From positions 1-50,508 of the forward strand of contig QCBW01000011.1 of NCBI GenBank assembly GCA_003281485.1: a DNA stretch of 50,508 nucleotides, given 5' to 3'. A program made the translations under genes and the position numbers. The stretch comes from Prochlorococcus sp. AG-347-J20. GTDB taxonomy: Bacteria > Cyanobacteriota > Cyanobacteriia > PCC-6307 > Cyanobiaceae. Shown here piece after piece: positions 1 through 8,873 of this stretch (position 1 is the stretch's first letter; each line of letters starts with the position of its first letter). The notes under the pieces are model-generated. The model was not told the origin of the DNA, made no database searches, and saw nothing but the letters and a program-made list of their open reading frames with translations.

Positions 1-32
1 TTATAAAAATTGAGCATACTTATAAATTCTAT

Positions 33-1265
33 TTATAAACTTCTCAATGCAACAATTGGATCTAATTTAGAAGCTCTTTTTGCAGGCAAAACACCAAAAA
101 TTAGGCCTATTGATCCTGAAATGATCATGGTAGAAAAAGTTGTAGTAATTCCTACTGAAGCAGGAAGTGGGGTTATCAAAGATAAAAGAAAAACACCTGA
201 TAATCCAGTTGTTGTTCCTATTAATCCTCCAATTGTAGATAAAATCAATGCCTCAATTAAAAATTGAATTAATATATCTGACTGTTTAGCTCCTATTGCT
301 TTTCTGAGTCCAATCTCTTCAGTCCTTTCGCTAACAGAAACGAGCATAATATTCATTATTCCTATTCCGCCAACTACCAAAGATACTGCCCCAATACCTG
401 CCAATAAAAAAGTTAGTCCACTTGTAATATTGGTTACTATATTCAATGCATCTTCTTGTGATCTAACAGCAAAGTCATCATCTCTAATTATTTTATGTCT
501 TTGCCTTAATAAATTAGTAATCTGAAATTTAGCGGCACTAGTTGCATTTTTATTTATGGCTTCAACACTAATGAAACTTAAACTTACGCCATAGGTAGGG
601 TCCTTCCCAGTAATCCTATTTACCATAGTGGTTAATGGAATATATGCATTTTTATCTTGATTACTTCCGAATACAGCACCTTTTGGTTTTAATATTCCGA
701 TGATTTCATAGGTATGATCTTTAATTCTAATTTTATTTCCAAGTGATGTAGATTTATCATTGAAAAATTCATCTTTAAGATCAGGACCTATAACCACATA
801 ACTTCTTGCACTATTAACATCATTTTTTGATATAAATCTTCCCTTATCTACTTCAAAGCTTCTTACCTCAAGAAATTCAGGTGTTACTCCTGCAATTGAA
901 ATGTTAAGGCTTTTAGAATTTGATTGCACTATTTCGTTAGCAGAAATTTGAGGAGCAACTTTTTTAACTGTTGGTACTTGATTGCTTATTGCTATTGCGT
1001 CTTCTAAAACTAGGTTTTTAGGAAATGAAATACCTCTTCTTCTTGTGTCATTATTTCCAGGAACAATAAATAAAACATTTGCCCCTAAATTACTTAATTG
1101 GTTTTTTGCTAATGTTTGAGCTCCTCTTCCAAGCCCAACAAGTGTAATAACCGATGCATTTCCTATAATTATCCCCAGCATTGTTAACGAACTTCTCAAT
1201 TTGTTCGAAACTAACGTTTTTGTGGCCATTCCTAAGGCTTCTTTTATTGAGATATTCCTAGACAT
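33..1265 (-). CDS. MacB/FtsX-type ABC transporter permease
   Basis: Membrane permease of the MacB/FtsX (DUF214) class, 410 aa. It begins with a cytoplasmic stretch and one membrane helix (about residues 20-45), where a GxxIGxxSVI-type motif is visible. A large periplasmic MacB_PCD-like domain follows (about 50-270). Three membrane helices at the C-terminus (about 280-310, 335-360, 375-400) carry the conserved motif ERTEEIGLRKAIGA. Such permeases pair with an ATPase and usually export or transfer lipids, peptides or macrolide-like compounds. No ATPase or membrane-fusion gene lies beside it here, so the substrate is unknown. Its ATG overlaps the end of pyruvate kinase by 8 bases, suggesting translational coupling. 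The family call is firm, the role is not. Confidence 0.85.
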   Translation of the reverse strand: MSRNISIKEALGMATKTLVSNKLRSSLTMLGIIIGNASVITLVGLGRGAQTLAKNQLSNLGANVLFIVPGNNDTRRRGISFPKNLVLEDAIAISNQVPTVKKVAPQISANEIVQSNSKSLNISIAGVTPEFLEVRSFEVDKGRFISKNDVNSARSYVVIGPDLKDEFFNDKSTSLGNKIRIKDHTYEIIGILKPKGAVFGSNQDKNAYIPLTTMVNRITGKDPTYGVSLSFISVEAINKNATSAAKFQITNLLRQRHKIIRDDDFAVRSQEDALNIVTNITSGLTFLLAGIGAVSLVVGGIGIMNIMLVSVSERTEEIGLRKAIGAKQSDILIQFLIEALILSTIGGLIGTTTGLSGVFLLSLITPLPASVGITTTFSTMIISGSIGLIFGVLPAKRASKLDPIVALRSL

Positions 1266-3048
1266 ATTTATATTTATCTATTGCATCATCATCTTCAATT
1301 TGACCCATGTAAACAACACCCTCATTTAGTTGCAGTGTAATAAGGTCGCCATTACTAATTTCTTGATCATGGATATTTTCTAAATTACAAATTGTAGAAA
1401 TCTTTTTATTATTTTTGTTAAACAAAGCATAAACATCATTAACATTTTGGTTCGTAACAATGCCTGCAATATTTTTACTAAGTGGAATATTTTTCATTAA
1501 TTCTTTCGGAATAAATAATATTTCTCCTGGACAAATTAAAGACATATCTTGATTATTTTTTATTATTCTTGCCTTACCTGTAACACCGATTTCCCCTATT
1601 GAAATTCCCCTTGAAACAATCTTTCTTACTAAACCGACTTTTATTAAATCTGTAGAGCCACTAATTCCAGTTAATGTGCCTGCAGTTTGAACTACTAAAT
1701 CTCCTTGATTTAGAATCCCCATCTCTTGTGCAATTTGCATAGCTAAACTAAAAGTTTTTGCTGTTCTTTCATCATTTTTAACTACTATAGGAGTAACTCC
1801 CCAAACAAGTTGCAATCTTCTCGCTACACTCCTCTCTGAAGTAGTTGCCAAGATAGGGGTTGGCGGTCTGAATTTACTTACATTTCGAGCGGTAGAACCT
1901 GATTTTGTTAAAGGGATTATAGCTCCAGCATCAAGTTGTCTGGCTATATTACTTACTGCTGCACTAATAGCATTTGGAATAGTACTAGGTAAGTGGCTAT
2001 CAATTGCTTTAAGTGGATAATCCCTTTCAATTCTTCTCGCTATAGTTGCCATGGTTTCTACAGCCTCTACAGGATAATCGCCAACTGCAGTTTCGTTTGA
2101 AAGCATTACTGCATCTGTGCCATCTAATATTGCATTGGCAACGTCACTAACCTCGGCCCGAGTTGGTCTTGGATTCGAAGCCATAGAATCAAGCATTTGA
2201 GTCGCTGTAATTATTGGGATCCCTAGTGTATTAGCTTTTCTTATTAATTCCTTTTGTAAAAGAGGAACCTCTTCCGCAGGCATCTCTACTCCCAAATCGC
2301 CTCTTGCCACCATAACCCCATCACATAATGGTAATACAGTATCAATTTGATCAATTGCTTCAAATTTTTCTATTTTTGCGACTACAGGAGTTGAATGCCC
2401 AAATTTGTTTATTAAATCTTTAATCTCGTTTATGTCGGATGGATTTCTTACAAAACTTAAGGCTATCCAATCAACTCCTTCAGATAAACCGAATTTTAAA
2501 TCCTCTTTATCTTTATCAGTTAATGCTTTTACTGATAATTTAACATCTGGGAAATTAACACCTTTATTATTTGAAAGAACCCCACCTACAGTTACTAGGC
2601 ACTCTAAAAGATTAGCTTTTACATCTACTTTTTCTACAATCATTTCTATTTTTCCATCATCCAATAGTATTCTTTTTCCTTCGCTAACTTCTTGAGAAAG
2701 TTTGTCGTAGGTTACATTTGCAATAGTATTAGTACATTCGACTTCATTCGATGTAAGTGTAAATTTATCACCTTTTTTAACTTTTACCGGACCATCTTTA
2801 AAGCGCCCTAATCGTATTTTTGGGCCTTGAAGATCTTGTAATATACCAATATCTATCTCTAACTTTTTTGATACCTCTCTTATAGTTTTTATTCTTTCAG
2901 CATGATCATTATGATCTCCATGTGAGAAATTTAATCTGAATGTAGTTACTCCAGCCTTAATTAATTCTGTAATTATCTCATCAGATTGAGTTGCAGGACC
3001 AATAGTTGCTACTATCTTTGTTCTTCTTTTTAAATCAATATTCGACAT
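1258..3048 (-). CDS. pyk: pyruvate kinase
   Basis: Catalyses phosphoenolpyruvate + ADP to pyruvate + ATP, the last step of glycolysis, in the cytosol. The 596-aa protein opens with RRTKIVATIGPA and has the substrate loop FRLNFSHG, the catalytic AKIEKFEA segment and MVARGDLGVE. ITATQMLDSM and the following PTRAEVSDVANA form the family signature. It is longer than the roughly 470-aa E. coli type because of a C-terminal domain (about residues 480-596) resembling the phosphohistidine domain of PEP-utilising enzymes (GVTGKARII, CPGEILF). That extension is common in cyanobacterial and Bacillus enzymes. First gene of a likely two-gene unit with the ABC permease downstream. Confidence 0.97.
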   Translation of the reverse strand: MSNIDLKRRTKIVATIGPATQSDEIITELIKAGVTTFRLNFSHGDHNDHAERIKTIREVSKKLEIDIGILQDLQGPKIRLGRFKDGPVKVKKGDKFTLTSNEVECTNTIANVTYDKLSQEVSEGKRILLDDGKIEMIVEKVDVKANLLECLVTVGGVLSNNKGVNFPDVKLSVKALTDKDKEDLKFGLSEGVDWIALSFVRNPSDINEIKDLINKFGHSTPVVAKIEKFEAIDQIDTVLPLCDGVMVARGDLGVEMPAEEVPLLQKELIRKANTLGIPIITATQMLDSMASNPRPTRAEVSDVANAILDGTDAVMLSNETAVGDYPVEAVETMATIARRIERDYPLKAIDSHLPSTIPNAISAAVSNIARQLDAGAIIPLTKSGSTARNVSKFRPPTPILATTSERSVARRLQLVWGVTPIVVKNDERTAKTFSLAMQIAQEMGILNQGDLVVQTAGTLTGISGSTDLIKVGLVRKIVSRGISIGEIGVTGKARIIKNNQDMSLICPGEILFIPKELMKNIPLSKNIAGIVTNQNVNDVYALFNKNNKKISTICNLENIHDQEISNGDLITLQLNEGVVYMGQIEDDDAIDKYKYV

Positions 3049-3109
3049 ATATACATAATATTGCTAGATATAGATAAATTTACCATACCCAAAGTTAGTT
3101 ATTTAATTC

Positions 3110-3439
3110 ATGGATTTTAAAACTTATCAGAAAAAAGCCAGGGAAACAGCACAATATCCAAATTTAGGATCAAATAATATTTATCCAACTCTTGGTTTGG
3201 TTGGAGAGGCTGGTGAAGTAGCAGAAAAAGTAAAAAAAGTCATAAGAGATAAAAATGGAATATTTGATAACGAATCAAAATTAGGGATTAAAAAAGAGTT
3301 AGGAGATGTATTGTGGTACATATCAAATCTTTGTACAGAATTAAATTTTAACTTAGAGGATGTCGCATTACAAAACCTAGAAAAATTAAAAATAAGAGCT
3401 GCTAAAGGAAAGATAAGTGGATCTGGGGACGATAGATAA
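3110..3439 (+). CDS. MazG-like nucleotide pyrophosphohydrolase
   Basis: A 109-aa all-alpha NTP pyrophosphohydrolase of the MazG-like group. The metal-binding helices are recognisable: GLVGEAGEVAEKVKK (EAGE, residues about 33-36) and KKELGDVLWYISNL (ELGD). It is a single short MazG domain rather than the tandem about 260-aa E. coli MazG. The family hydrolyses non-canonical or regulatory nucleoside triphosphates to the monophosphate and pyrophosphate. The actual substrate cannot be told from sequence. It stands alone on the plus strand between two minus-strand units and ends only 2 bases from the end of the convergent yggT gene. Confidence 0.85.
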   Translation: MDFKTYQKKARETAQYPNLGSNNIYPTLGLVGEAGEVAEKVKKVIRDKNGIFDNESKLGIKKELGDVLWYISNLCTELNFNLEDVALQNLEKLKIRAAKGKISGSGDDR

Positions 3440-3441
3440 GT

Positions 3442-3720
3442 TCAACTATATCCTAAGCTTGCATACTGGAGATTTGTAATTAAGTTCTGAATAACATTTA
3501 AAAGTAAAAAAGCTAATAAAGATGAGATATCAAATCCACCTATTGGAGGGATAATACCCCTAAAAATGTTTAAATAAGGATCTGTGATTGAAGTTAATGC
3601 TGATAAAACACCGTTACTCCAATCAATACCTGGAAACCATGTAAGTAAAATTCTTATTATCAATATGAAAGAATAAATTGATAAAGTTTGGCCCAGAACT
3701 GCAAAAATCTCAGATAACAT
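3442..3720 (-). CDS. YggT/Ycf19-family membrane protein
   Basis: A 92-aa integral membrane protein of the YggT (Ycf19) family. It has two hydrophobic segments (about residues 5-28 and 62-85) separated by a loop carrying the family motif ILLTWFPGIDW and the PxxDPYLxxFRxxIPPIGG pattern, seen here as TDPYLNIFRGIIPPIGG. Homologues in cyanobacteria and plastids have been linked to nucleoid or thylakoid organisation and cytochrome b6 maturation (CCB3 is a plant relative). The precise role is not established for this short form. It follows scpB on the minus strand with a 38-base gap, so co-transcription with ilvA and scpB is likely. Confidence 0.88.
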   Translation of the reverse strand: MLSEIFAVLGQTLSIYSFILIIRILLTWFPGIDWSNGVLSALTSITDPYLNIFRGIIPPIGGFDISSLLAFLLLNVIQNLITNLQYASLGYS

Positions 3721-3758
3721 TATCTTTTCGTAATTTAATATATCCTAACATTTACTTA

Positions 3759-4301
3759 TTATTGCTGCTTATTATTACTACTTCCTATATTTGAGAGATA
3801 TTCATTACTTACAGCAAAAGTTTGAAAAAACTTTTCTGATAATGATAACCAATATGATCTACCATCTTTTTGCTTCCGTTTGACAATAAATTTCTTATCT
3901 AATAATTCTTTAATATGATCATAAGCTCCTGAACCTCGAAGAAGTATAAGATCAGATTGCAGGATCTTTTTTTTGATTGCAATAGTTGCCAATGTCCTTA
4001 ATTCTGATGTTTTCAAATCAGAGGGAAGTAAATCATCGACGAATTCATTAAGACTTGATTTTAGTTCGAGAGAAAAGCTGTTATTAACTCCATTTAATTC
4101 AATAGCTGAGTTAGGATTAGAGTATTTATTTTTTAGATCTTTAATTGCATCATTAATTGAGTTTATATCAGAATTGGTAATTTCTGAAAGATCCTTTTTT
4201 GTTATTGGTCTGCCTTTCAAATATAGAACAGCTTCAACTTTAGTAACTAGATCTATATCAGATTTTGGCGTGGTATTTAGATCAGGTTGATTGATTATAA
4301 T
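3759..4301 (-). CDS. scpB: segregation and condensation protein B (ScpB)
   Basis: ScpB is the winged-helix subunit of the SMC-ScpAB condensin complex, which compacts and segregates the chromosome. The first winged helix is evident in VEAVLYLKGRPITKKDLSEI, and the second half ends with the family pattern ELRTLATIAI and LRGSGAYDHIKELLDKKFI. The earliest conventional start, a TTG at 4220, would cut into helix 1 and give only 153 aa. The frame stays open upstream to a stop at 4326-4328 but holds no ATG, GTG or TTG. I therefore place the start at an ATT codon (4299-4301), giving 180 aa, normal for the family. The start is an inference; the gene identity is firm. Neighbours: ilvA upstream, yggT downstream. 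Confidence 0.8.
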   Translation of the reverse strand: MIINQPDLNTTPKSDIDLVTKVEAVLYLKGRPITKKDLSEITNSDINSINDAIKDLKNKYSNPNSAIELNGVNNSFSLELKSSLNEFVDDLLPSDLKTSELRTLATIAIKKKILQSDLILLRGSGAYDHIKELLDKKFIVKRKQKDGRSYWLSLSEKFFQTFAVSNEYLSNIGSSNNKQQ

Positions 4302-4319
4302 TACCGAAATCTTTCCTAA
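4293..4319 (-). promoter_or_regulatory. putative scpB ribosome-binding site and non-AUG start codons
   Basis: On the minus strand, an AGGAAAG Shine-Dalgarno-like run is followed 9 bases later by consecutive ATT, ATA and ATC codons, in frame with scpB. No conventional start codon exists between the in-frame stop at 4326-4328 and the TTG at 4220. That TTG lies inside the first conserved helix. AUU initiation is known for infC in other bacteria. Which of the three codons is used cannot be decided by eye. Confidence 0.4.
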
Positions 4320-4331
4320 GATACCTTAAAT

Positions 4332-5873
4332 TTAATCTGATGCACCAAGGAATAATTTATATGTATTGTTTTGAGTTTCGTCCCAGAATTTATAGCCTAG
4401 AATTCTTACAAATTTATTCCACTCTGAAATCTCATTTTTATCGATCAAAACTCCAATAACAATTTTACCTACATCAGCCCCATAATTCCTGTAGTGAAAT
4501 ACGCTTATAGACCAATTAGATTTCATATTATTTAAGAAGTTTATTAATGCGCCAGGCCTTTCAGGAAACTCAAATCTGTATAAAAGTTCAATAAAGTTTT
4601 TATATGCCATCTCTTTAAAATCCCTTGGTAATCTTCCCCCTACCATATGTCTGAGATGATTTTTAGATAATTCATCATCACTTATGTCAATAAATGAGTA
4701 TTCAGAATTTCTAAATACATTTAATAGATTTTTTTTATCATTTAAACCATAGACTTGAACCCCTACAAAAATCTGTGCATTTTTAGAATTAGACATCCTA
4801 TAACTAAATTCAGTTAAATTTCTATTATCAAGTAACTTACAAAAATCAATTAGACTACCAGCACGTTCAGGAATTTCAACAGCCATCATTACTTCTTTAC
4901 ACTCTCCAAGTTCTGCTCTTTCTGCTACAAATCTAAGTCTCTCAAAATTCATATTTGCACCACATGCAATCGCAACCATTTTTCTATTTGAATGATTTGA
5001 ATATAAAATATCTTTTTTCATTCCCGCTATTGATAAGGCACCAGCGGGCTCTAGTATTGACCTAGTATCCTCAAAAACATCTTTAATAGCAGCACAGATT
5101 TCGTCAGTATTAACCCTAATCATCTTATCTATATATTTTCTACCAATATCAAAAGTATTTTTACCAATTTTTTTAACCGCCACTCCATCTGCAAATTGAC
5201 CTACAGAAGATAGTTCTACAATTTTTTCTTCTTCCAAAGATTTCGTCATAGCGTCAGCATCTTCTGGTTCTACACCAATTATTTTTACTTCAGGCCATAT
5301 TTTTTTAACGTATAAAGATATTCCTGATATTAATCCACCACCACCTACAGCAATATAAATTGCATAAGGTTTTTCCTTAAGCTGCTGTTCAAGTTCTATA
5401 GCTATAGTCCCTTGTCCTGCTATTACTTCTGGATCATCAAAGGGATGAATAAAGCATAAATTTCTTTCTTGACTAATCCTTATTGCCTCTTTGTATGTTT
5501 CATCATAGTTATCGCCATATAATATAACTTTTGCTTTTAAATTTTTTACTGCATTAACTTTTACTAGAGGTGTGGTAATGGGCATTAATATGGTTGCTTG
5601 GCAATTTAACTTAAGGGCACTAAGAGCAACCCCTTGAGCATGATTACCAGCACTAGAAGTAATTACTCCCTGAGCAAGCTGTGAATTAGTGAGCTTACTC
5701 ATTTTGTTATATGCACCTCTTATTTTGAATGAAAATACATCCTGAAGATCTTCTCTTTTTAGAAAAATTTCATTATTAAGTGTATTACTTAAATTATGAG
5801 CTTTTTCTAGTGGAGTTTTTTTTGCAACTTCATAGACTTCAGCTTGAAGTATTTTTTCAAAATAATTATTCAT
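4332..5873 (-). CDS. ilvA: threonine ammonia-lyase, biosynthetic
   Basis: PLP enzyme converting L-threonine to 2-oxobutanoate and ammonia, the committed step toward isoleucine. The 513-aa length matches the biosynthetic, regulated form. The PLP lysine is K50 in FSFKIRGAY, and the phosphate-binding glycine loop is VGGGGLISG. Two ACT-like regulatory repeats at the C-terminus begin near ERAGSLIDFCKLL and ERPGALINFLNNM and are expected to sense isoleucine and valine. It is the first gene of a minus-strand unit with scpB (gap about 30 bases) and yggT, and is divergent from dxs across 116 bases. ilvE, a later step of the same pathway, is at 38200. Confidence 0.96.
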   Translation of the reverse strand: MNNYFEKILQAEVYEVAKKTPLEKAHNLSNTLNNEIFLKREDLQDVFSFKIRGAYNKMSKLTNSQLAQGVITSSAGNHAQGVALSALKLNCQATILMPITTPLVKVNAVKNLKAKVILYGDNYDETYKEAIRISQERNLCFIHPFDDPEVIAGQGTIAIELEQQLKEKPYAIYIAVGGGGLISGISLYVKKIWPEVKIIGVEPEDADAMTKSLEEEKIVELSSVGQFADGVAVKKIGKNTFDIGRKYIDKMIRVNTDEICAAIKDVFEDTRSILEPAGALSIAGMKKDILYSNHSNRKMVAIACGANMNFERLRFVAERAELGECKEVMMAVEIPERAGSLIDFCKLLDNRNLTEFSYRMSNSKNAQIFVGVQVYGLNDKKNLLNVFRNSEYSFIDISDDELSKNHLRHMVGGRLPRDFKEMAYKNFIELLYRFEFPERPGALINFLNNMKSNWSISVFHYRNYGADVGKIVIGVLIDKNEISEWNKFVRILGYKFWDETQNNTYKLFLGASD

Positions 5874-5944
5874 ATATATATTTTTAGCATTAATTATTAA
5901 TCTAATAAAACATTACATGATCTATTTCAAAAAAAGTACTCATT

Positions 5945-5973
5945 TTGCACCTCGGCGTTTTAGATTATATAGA
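5945..5973 (+). promoter_or_regulatory. putative sigma-70 promoter of dxs
   Basis: TTGCAC at 5945-5950 and TATAGA at 5968-5973 are separated by exactly 17 bases, a good match to a sigma-70 type -35/-10 pair. Predicted transcription would begin around 5980, about 10 bases before the dxs ATG, so the leader would be very short. Sequence match only. Confidence 0.4.
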
Positions 5974-5989
5974 TACCAATTTTTGTTAA

Positions 5990-7879
5990 ATGCTTTTAAG
6001 TGAGTTAAGTCATCCAAATCAACTTCATGGCTTAACAGTTTCACAATTAGAGGAAATTGCTTGTCAAATTAGAGAAAGACATCTTCAGGTAGTATCTACT
6101 AGTGGAGGACATCTTGGTCCTGGATTAGGTGTAGTTGAGTTGACATTGGCTTTATATCAAACTCTTGATCTTGATTTTGATAAGGTTGTTTGGGATGTGG
6201 GGCATCAAGGTTATCCTCATAAGTTAATTACAGGACGTTACAGTCAATTTGATTCTCTAAGGCAACAAAATGGAGTAGCTGGATATCTAAAAAGAAGCGA
6301 AAGTAAATTTGATCATTTTGGGGCTGGACATGCAAGTACTTCTATTTCTGCTGCTTTAGGAATGGCAATAGCAAGAGATAGAAAAGGTGAAAATTATAAA
6401 TGTGTCGCTGTTATTGGAGATGGAGCACTTACTGGAGGAATGGCATTAGAAGCTATAAATCATGCAGGTCACTTACCTAATACCCCTTTAGTTGTAGTAT
6501 TAAACGATAATGACATGTCTATTTCACCTCCGGTTGGAGCCCTTTCATCTTACTTAAATAAGGTAAGAGTAAGTCCACCATTGCAATTTTTGTCCGATAG
6601 TGTTCAAGAAAGTGTAAAAAATATTCCCTTAATAGGTAAGGATATCCCAGAAGAATTCAAAAATATTAAAGGAAGCGTTAGACGACTATCTGTGCCTAAG
6701 GTTGGAGCTGTTTTTGAAGAACTTGGATTTACATATATGGGTCCAATTGATGGTCATGATATTAGTAACTTAGTTAAGACTTTTAACGCTGCCCATAAAC
6801 TTAAAAGACCTGTACTTGTTCATGTTGTCACAACAAAAGGGAAGGGTTACCCATATGCAGAAGCCGATCAGGTTGGATATCATGCACAGTCAGCATTTGA
6901 TCTTACAACCGGGAAATCTATTCCATCAAAGAAACCTAAACCTGTTAGTTATAGTAAAATATTTGGTCAAACCTTATTAAAAATATGTGAGCAAGATAGT
7001 AAAGTCGTAGGTATTACAGCTGCAATGGCTACAGGTACTGGTTTAGATATATTGCAAAAAAATATTCCTGATCAATATATCGATGTAGGAATAGCAGAAC
7101 AACATGCAGTTACTCTTGCGGCAGGAATGTCTTGTGATGGTCTTAAACCTGTTGTAGCAATCTACAGTACTTTTCTTCAACGTGCTTTCGACCAATTAAT
7201 TCATGATGTAGGGATACAAAATTTACCTGTATCATTTGTACTCGATAGAGCTGGGATAGTTGGAGCTGACGGTCCTACTCACCAAGGTCAGTACGATATC
7301 AGTTATATGAGATCCATACCTAATTTTGTATTGATGGCTCCAAAGGATGAGTCTGAATTACAGAGAATGTTAATAACTTCAATAAACTATAATGGTCCTA
7401 CAGCTCTACGAATACCAAGAGGCTCTGGATTAGGAGTGGCTGTAATGGATGAGGGTTGGGAACCTTTGAATATAGGCGAAGCTGAAATGCTTGAAGAAGG
7501 AGAAGATATTCTAATTATTGCTTATGGTTCAATGGTCGCCTCAGCAATCGAAACAGCAAATATCTTAAAAAATATGAATATTAATGCATGCATTGTTAAT
7601 GCAAGATTTGTTAAACCTCTCGATAAAAATCTTATTATGCCTTTAGCAAGTAGGATTCAAAAAGTTGTAACCATGGAAGAAGGAACCTTAATAGGTGGAT
7701 TTGGTTCCGCAATAGTTGAATTATTTAACGATAATGAACTAAACATTCCTGTATACAGAATAGGTATACCTGATGTTTTAGTAGATCATGCTTCACCTGA
7801 TCAGAGCAAAGAAAAACTAGGACTTATGCCTGATCAGATGGCAGATAAAATTGTTAAGAAATTTAAGTTAGTTAATTAA
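5990..7879 (+). CDS. dxs: 1-deoxy-D-xylulose-5-phosphate synthase
   Basis: Thiamine-diphosphate enzyme condensing pyruvate and glyceraldehyde-3-phosphate to DXP, the entry step of the MEP pathway. That pathway feeds carotenoids, the chlorophyll phytyl tail and plastoquinone. The 629-aa protein shows the early GGHLGPGLG motif, the ThDP/Mg site [15 protein letters not shown], and the pyrimidine-binding transketolase domain with [16 protein letters not shown] and [15 protein letters not shown]. The C-terminal transketolase domain contains VTMEEG and GGFGSA. All are standard for Dxs. It is monocistronic as far as can be seen and divergent from ilvA. A pseudogene is excluded by the intact full length. 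Confidence 0.98.
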   Translation: MLLSELSHPNQLHGLTVSQLEEIACQIRERHLQVVSTSGGHLGPGLGVVELTLALYQTLDLDFDKVVWDVGHQGYPHKLITGRYSQFDSLRQQNGVAGYLKRSESKFDHFGAGHASTSISAALGMAIARDRKGENYKCVAVIGDGALTGGMALEAINHAGHLPNTPLVVVLNDNDMSISPPVGALSSYLNKVRVSPPLQFLSDSVQESVKNIPLIGKDIPEEFKNIKGSVRRLSVPKVGAVFEELGFTYMGPIDGHDISNLVKTFNAAHKLKRPVLVHVVTTKGKGYPYAEADQVGYHAQSAFDLTTGKSIPSKKPKPVSYSKIFGQTLLKICEQDSKVVGITAAMATGTGLDILQKNIPDQYIDVGIAEQHAVTLAAGMSCDGLKPVVAIYSTFLQRAFDQLIHDVGIQNLPVSFVLDRAGIVGADGPTHQGQYDISYMRSIPNFVLMAPKDESELQRMLITSINYNGPTALRIPRGSGLGVAVMDEGWEPLNIGEAEMLEEGEDILIIAYGSMVASAIETANILKNMNINACIVNARFVKPLDKNLIMPLASRIQKVVTMEEGTLIGGFGSAIVELFNDNELNIPVYRIGIPDVLVDHASPDQSKEKLGLMPDQMADKIVKKFKLVN

Positions 7880-7912
7880 AATTTTAAAAATAAATATTTA
7901 ATAAATAAATAT

Positions 7913-8173
7913 TTATAAAACACCTCGTGAAGCTAATCCTAAGATTGCTCCAATTCCGAAAATATGACCTAGGCAATTAGCTCCAACAACTGATGCGTGA
8001 CTTAAACCACCATAGAATTTTGAATTAGGTATTTCAAAACCTTCATTAGGTTTTCTTATTGTTGCTTTAGCAATTGCATAAGCAAAAACATTACATGCAA
8101 TCATTACGACGGCACACTTTGGAGACCAAGAAAAAGTTGCTGGATCTGCAGCTGCAAATAATGTAGTAAACAT
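7913..8173 (-). CDS. psaK: photosystem I reaction centre subunit PsaK
   Basis: Small peripheral photosystem I subunit (86 aa) in the thylakoid membrane, with two transmembrane helices and bound chlorophylls. The first helix (about 20-40) has VVMIACNVFAYAIAKATI and the second (about 58-82) has SVVGANCLGHIFGIGAILGL. The N-terminal segment before SWSPKCAVVM may be a cleaved leader or lumenal tail. It is the last gene of a minus-strand series after DUF2499 and DUF3593, but the 66-base gap in front may hold its own promoter. It is direct evidence for an oxygenic phototroph. Full length for the family. Confidence 0.95.
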   Translation of the reverse strand: MFTTLFAAADPATFSWSPKCAVVMIACNVFAYAIAKATIRKPNEGFEIPNSKFYGGLSHASVVGANCLGHIFGIGAILGLASRGVL

Positions 8174-8239
8174 AAAAAATCGTTATTTTCATATATTCTC
8201 TAATACTTTTACCTAAAAAACACAAAATTGTAAAAGGTC

Positions 8240-8575
8240 TTAAGAGTTTTTTACTTCTAAGTTATTTAACAACTTTAAAAATCCAAATAAAATAACAAAA
8301 TCACTTAGAGTTAAGAAGGATTCTGCTAAACCATGCAGGAAGTCAACCTCAACAAGAGTTTTGTCATAGTAATTTATGGTGAAGATGGATATCAATATAG
8401 TTATCAATACAAATAAAACAGTTAAAGAGAATCCTGTTTTTACAAAATTATTAACAGATTTGATTTTATATAAGTAAAACAAAAATATTGCATATGGAAC
8501 TATTGATACTGCGAACAACAATGTGTTATCTATTGAACCTAATTTTTCTATAATTTTTAAAAATAAATTATTCAT
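8240..8575 (-). CDS. DUF3593 membrane protein
   Basis: A 111-aa protein of the DUF3593 family, found in cyanobacteria and plastid-bearing eukaryotes, with no established function. Three hydrophobic helices are visible (about 17-36, 47-68 and 85-105). The loop VEVDFLHGLAESFLTLSDF carries acidic and His residues and is the most family-like part. Its start overlaps the end of the DUF2499 gene by 8 bases, which ties the two proteins together for translation and probably function. They are inferred to form a small membrane complex. The next gene downstream is psaK. Confidence 0.75.
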   Translation of the reverse strand: MNNLFLKIIEKLGSIDNTLLFAVSIVPYAIFLFYLYKIKSVNNFVKTGFSLTVLFVLITILISIFTINYYDKTLVEVDFLHGLAESFLTLSDFVILFGFLKLLNNLEVKNS

Positions 8576-8870
8576 ATGTCTCTTTTCCTCTGAAAATCTT
8601 TATCGAAGCAAAGGCTAATGTTGAATTTCCTATTAATGTAAATATTCCTTGAAGTGATACTAGGCCGTAAAGATTTTCCTGATTGTCATAGATATGCCAA
8701 GTGATAGCACACATCGCACCTATTAAGTTTGGGACCATAGCGAGGCTTAACCAAAAAAATAAATTATATTTTTTATATGTAGAAATTTTGTTAATAACAA
8801 ATATGGCAAAAATCCACTCTACTACTGATGAGATATGTATTAACCAGGTTCCTAATGATAATTCGTGCAA
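8568..8870 (-). CDS. DUF2499 (Ycf49-like) membrane protein
   Basis: A 100-aa protein of the DUF2499 family; I believe plastid Ycf49 belongs to the same family. It opens with HELSLGTWLIHISSVVEWIFA, in which conserved His, Trp and Glu residues lie in or near the first helix. It has a second helix around 35-58 with the motif MVPNLIGAMCAITWH, followed by a third. Function unknown; the His-rich membrane faces could bind a cofactor, but that is speculation. It lies 3 bases downstream of the peroxiredoxin gene and overlaps the DUF3593 gene by 8 bases. Confidence 0.75.
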   Translation of the reverse strand: MHELSLGTWLIHISSVVEWIFAIFVINKISTYKKYNLFFWLSLAMVPNLIGAMCAITWHIYDNQENLYGLVSLQGIFTLIGNSTLAFASIKIFRGKETYE

Positions 8871-8873
8871 AAT

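Noticed and set aside
7880..7912. Inverted AT repeat between dxs and psaK as a terminator
   Set aside because: The pairing is A/T only (AATAAATATTTA type), with no GC stem and no clear U-run; too weak to call.
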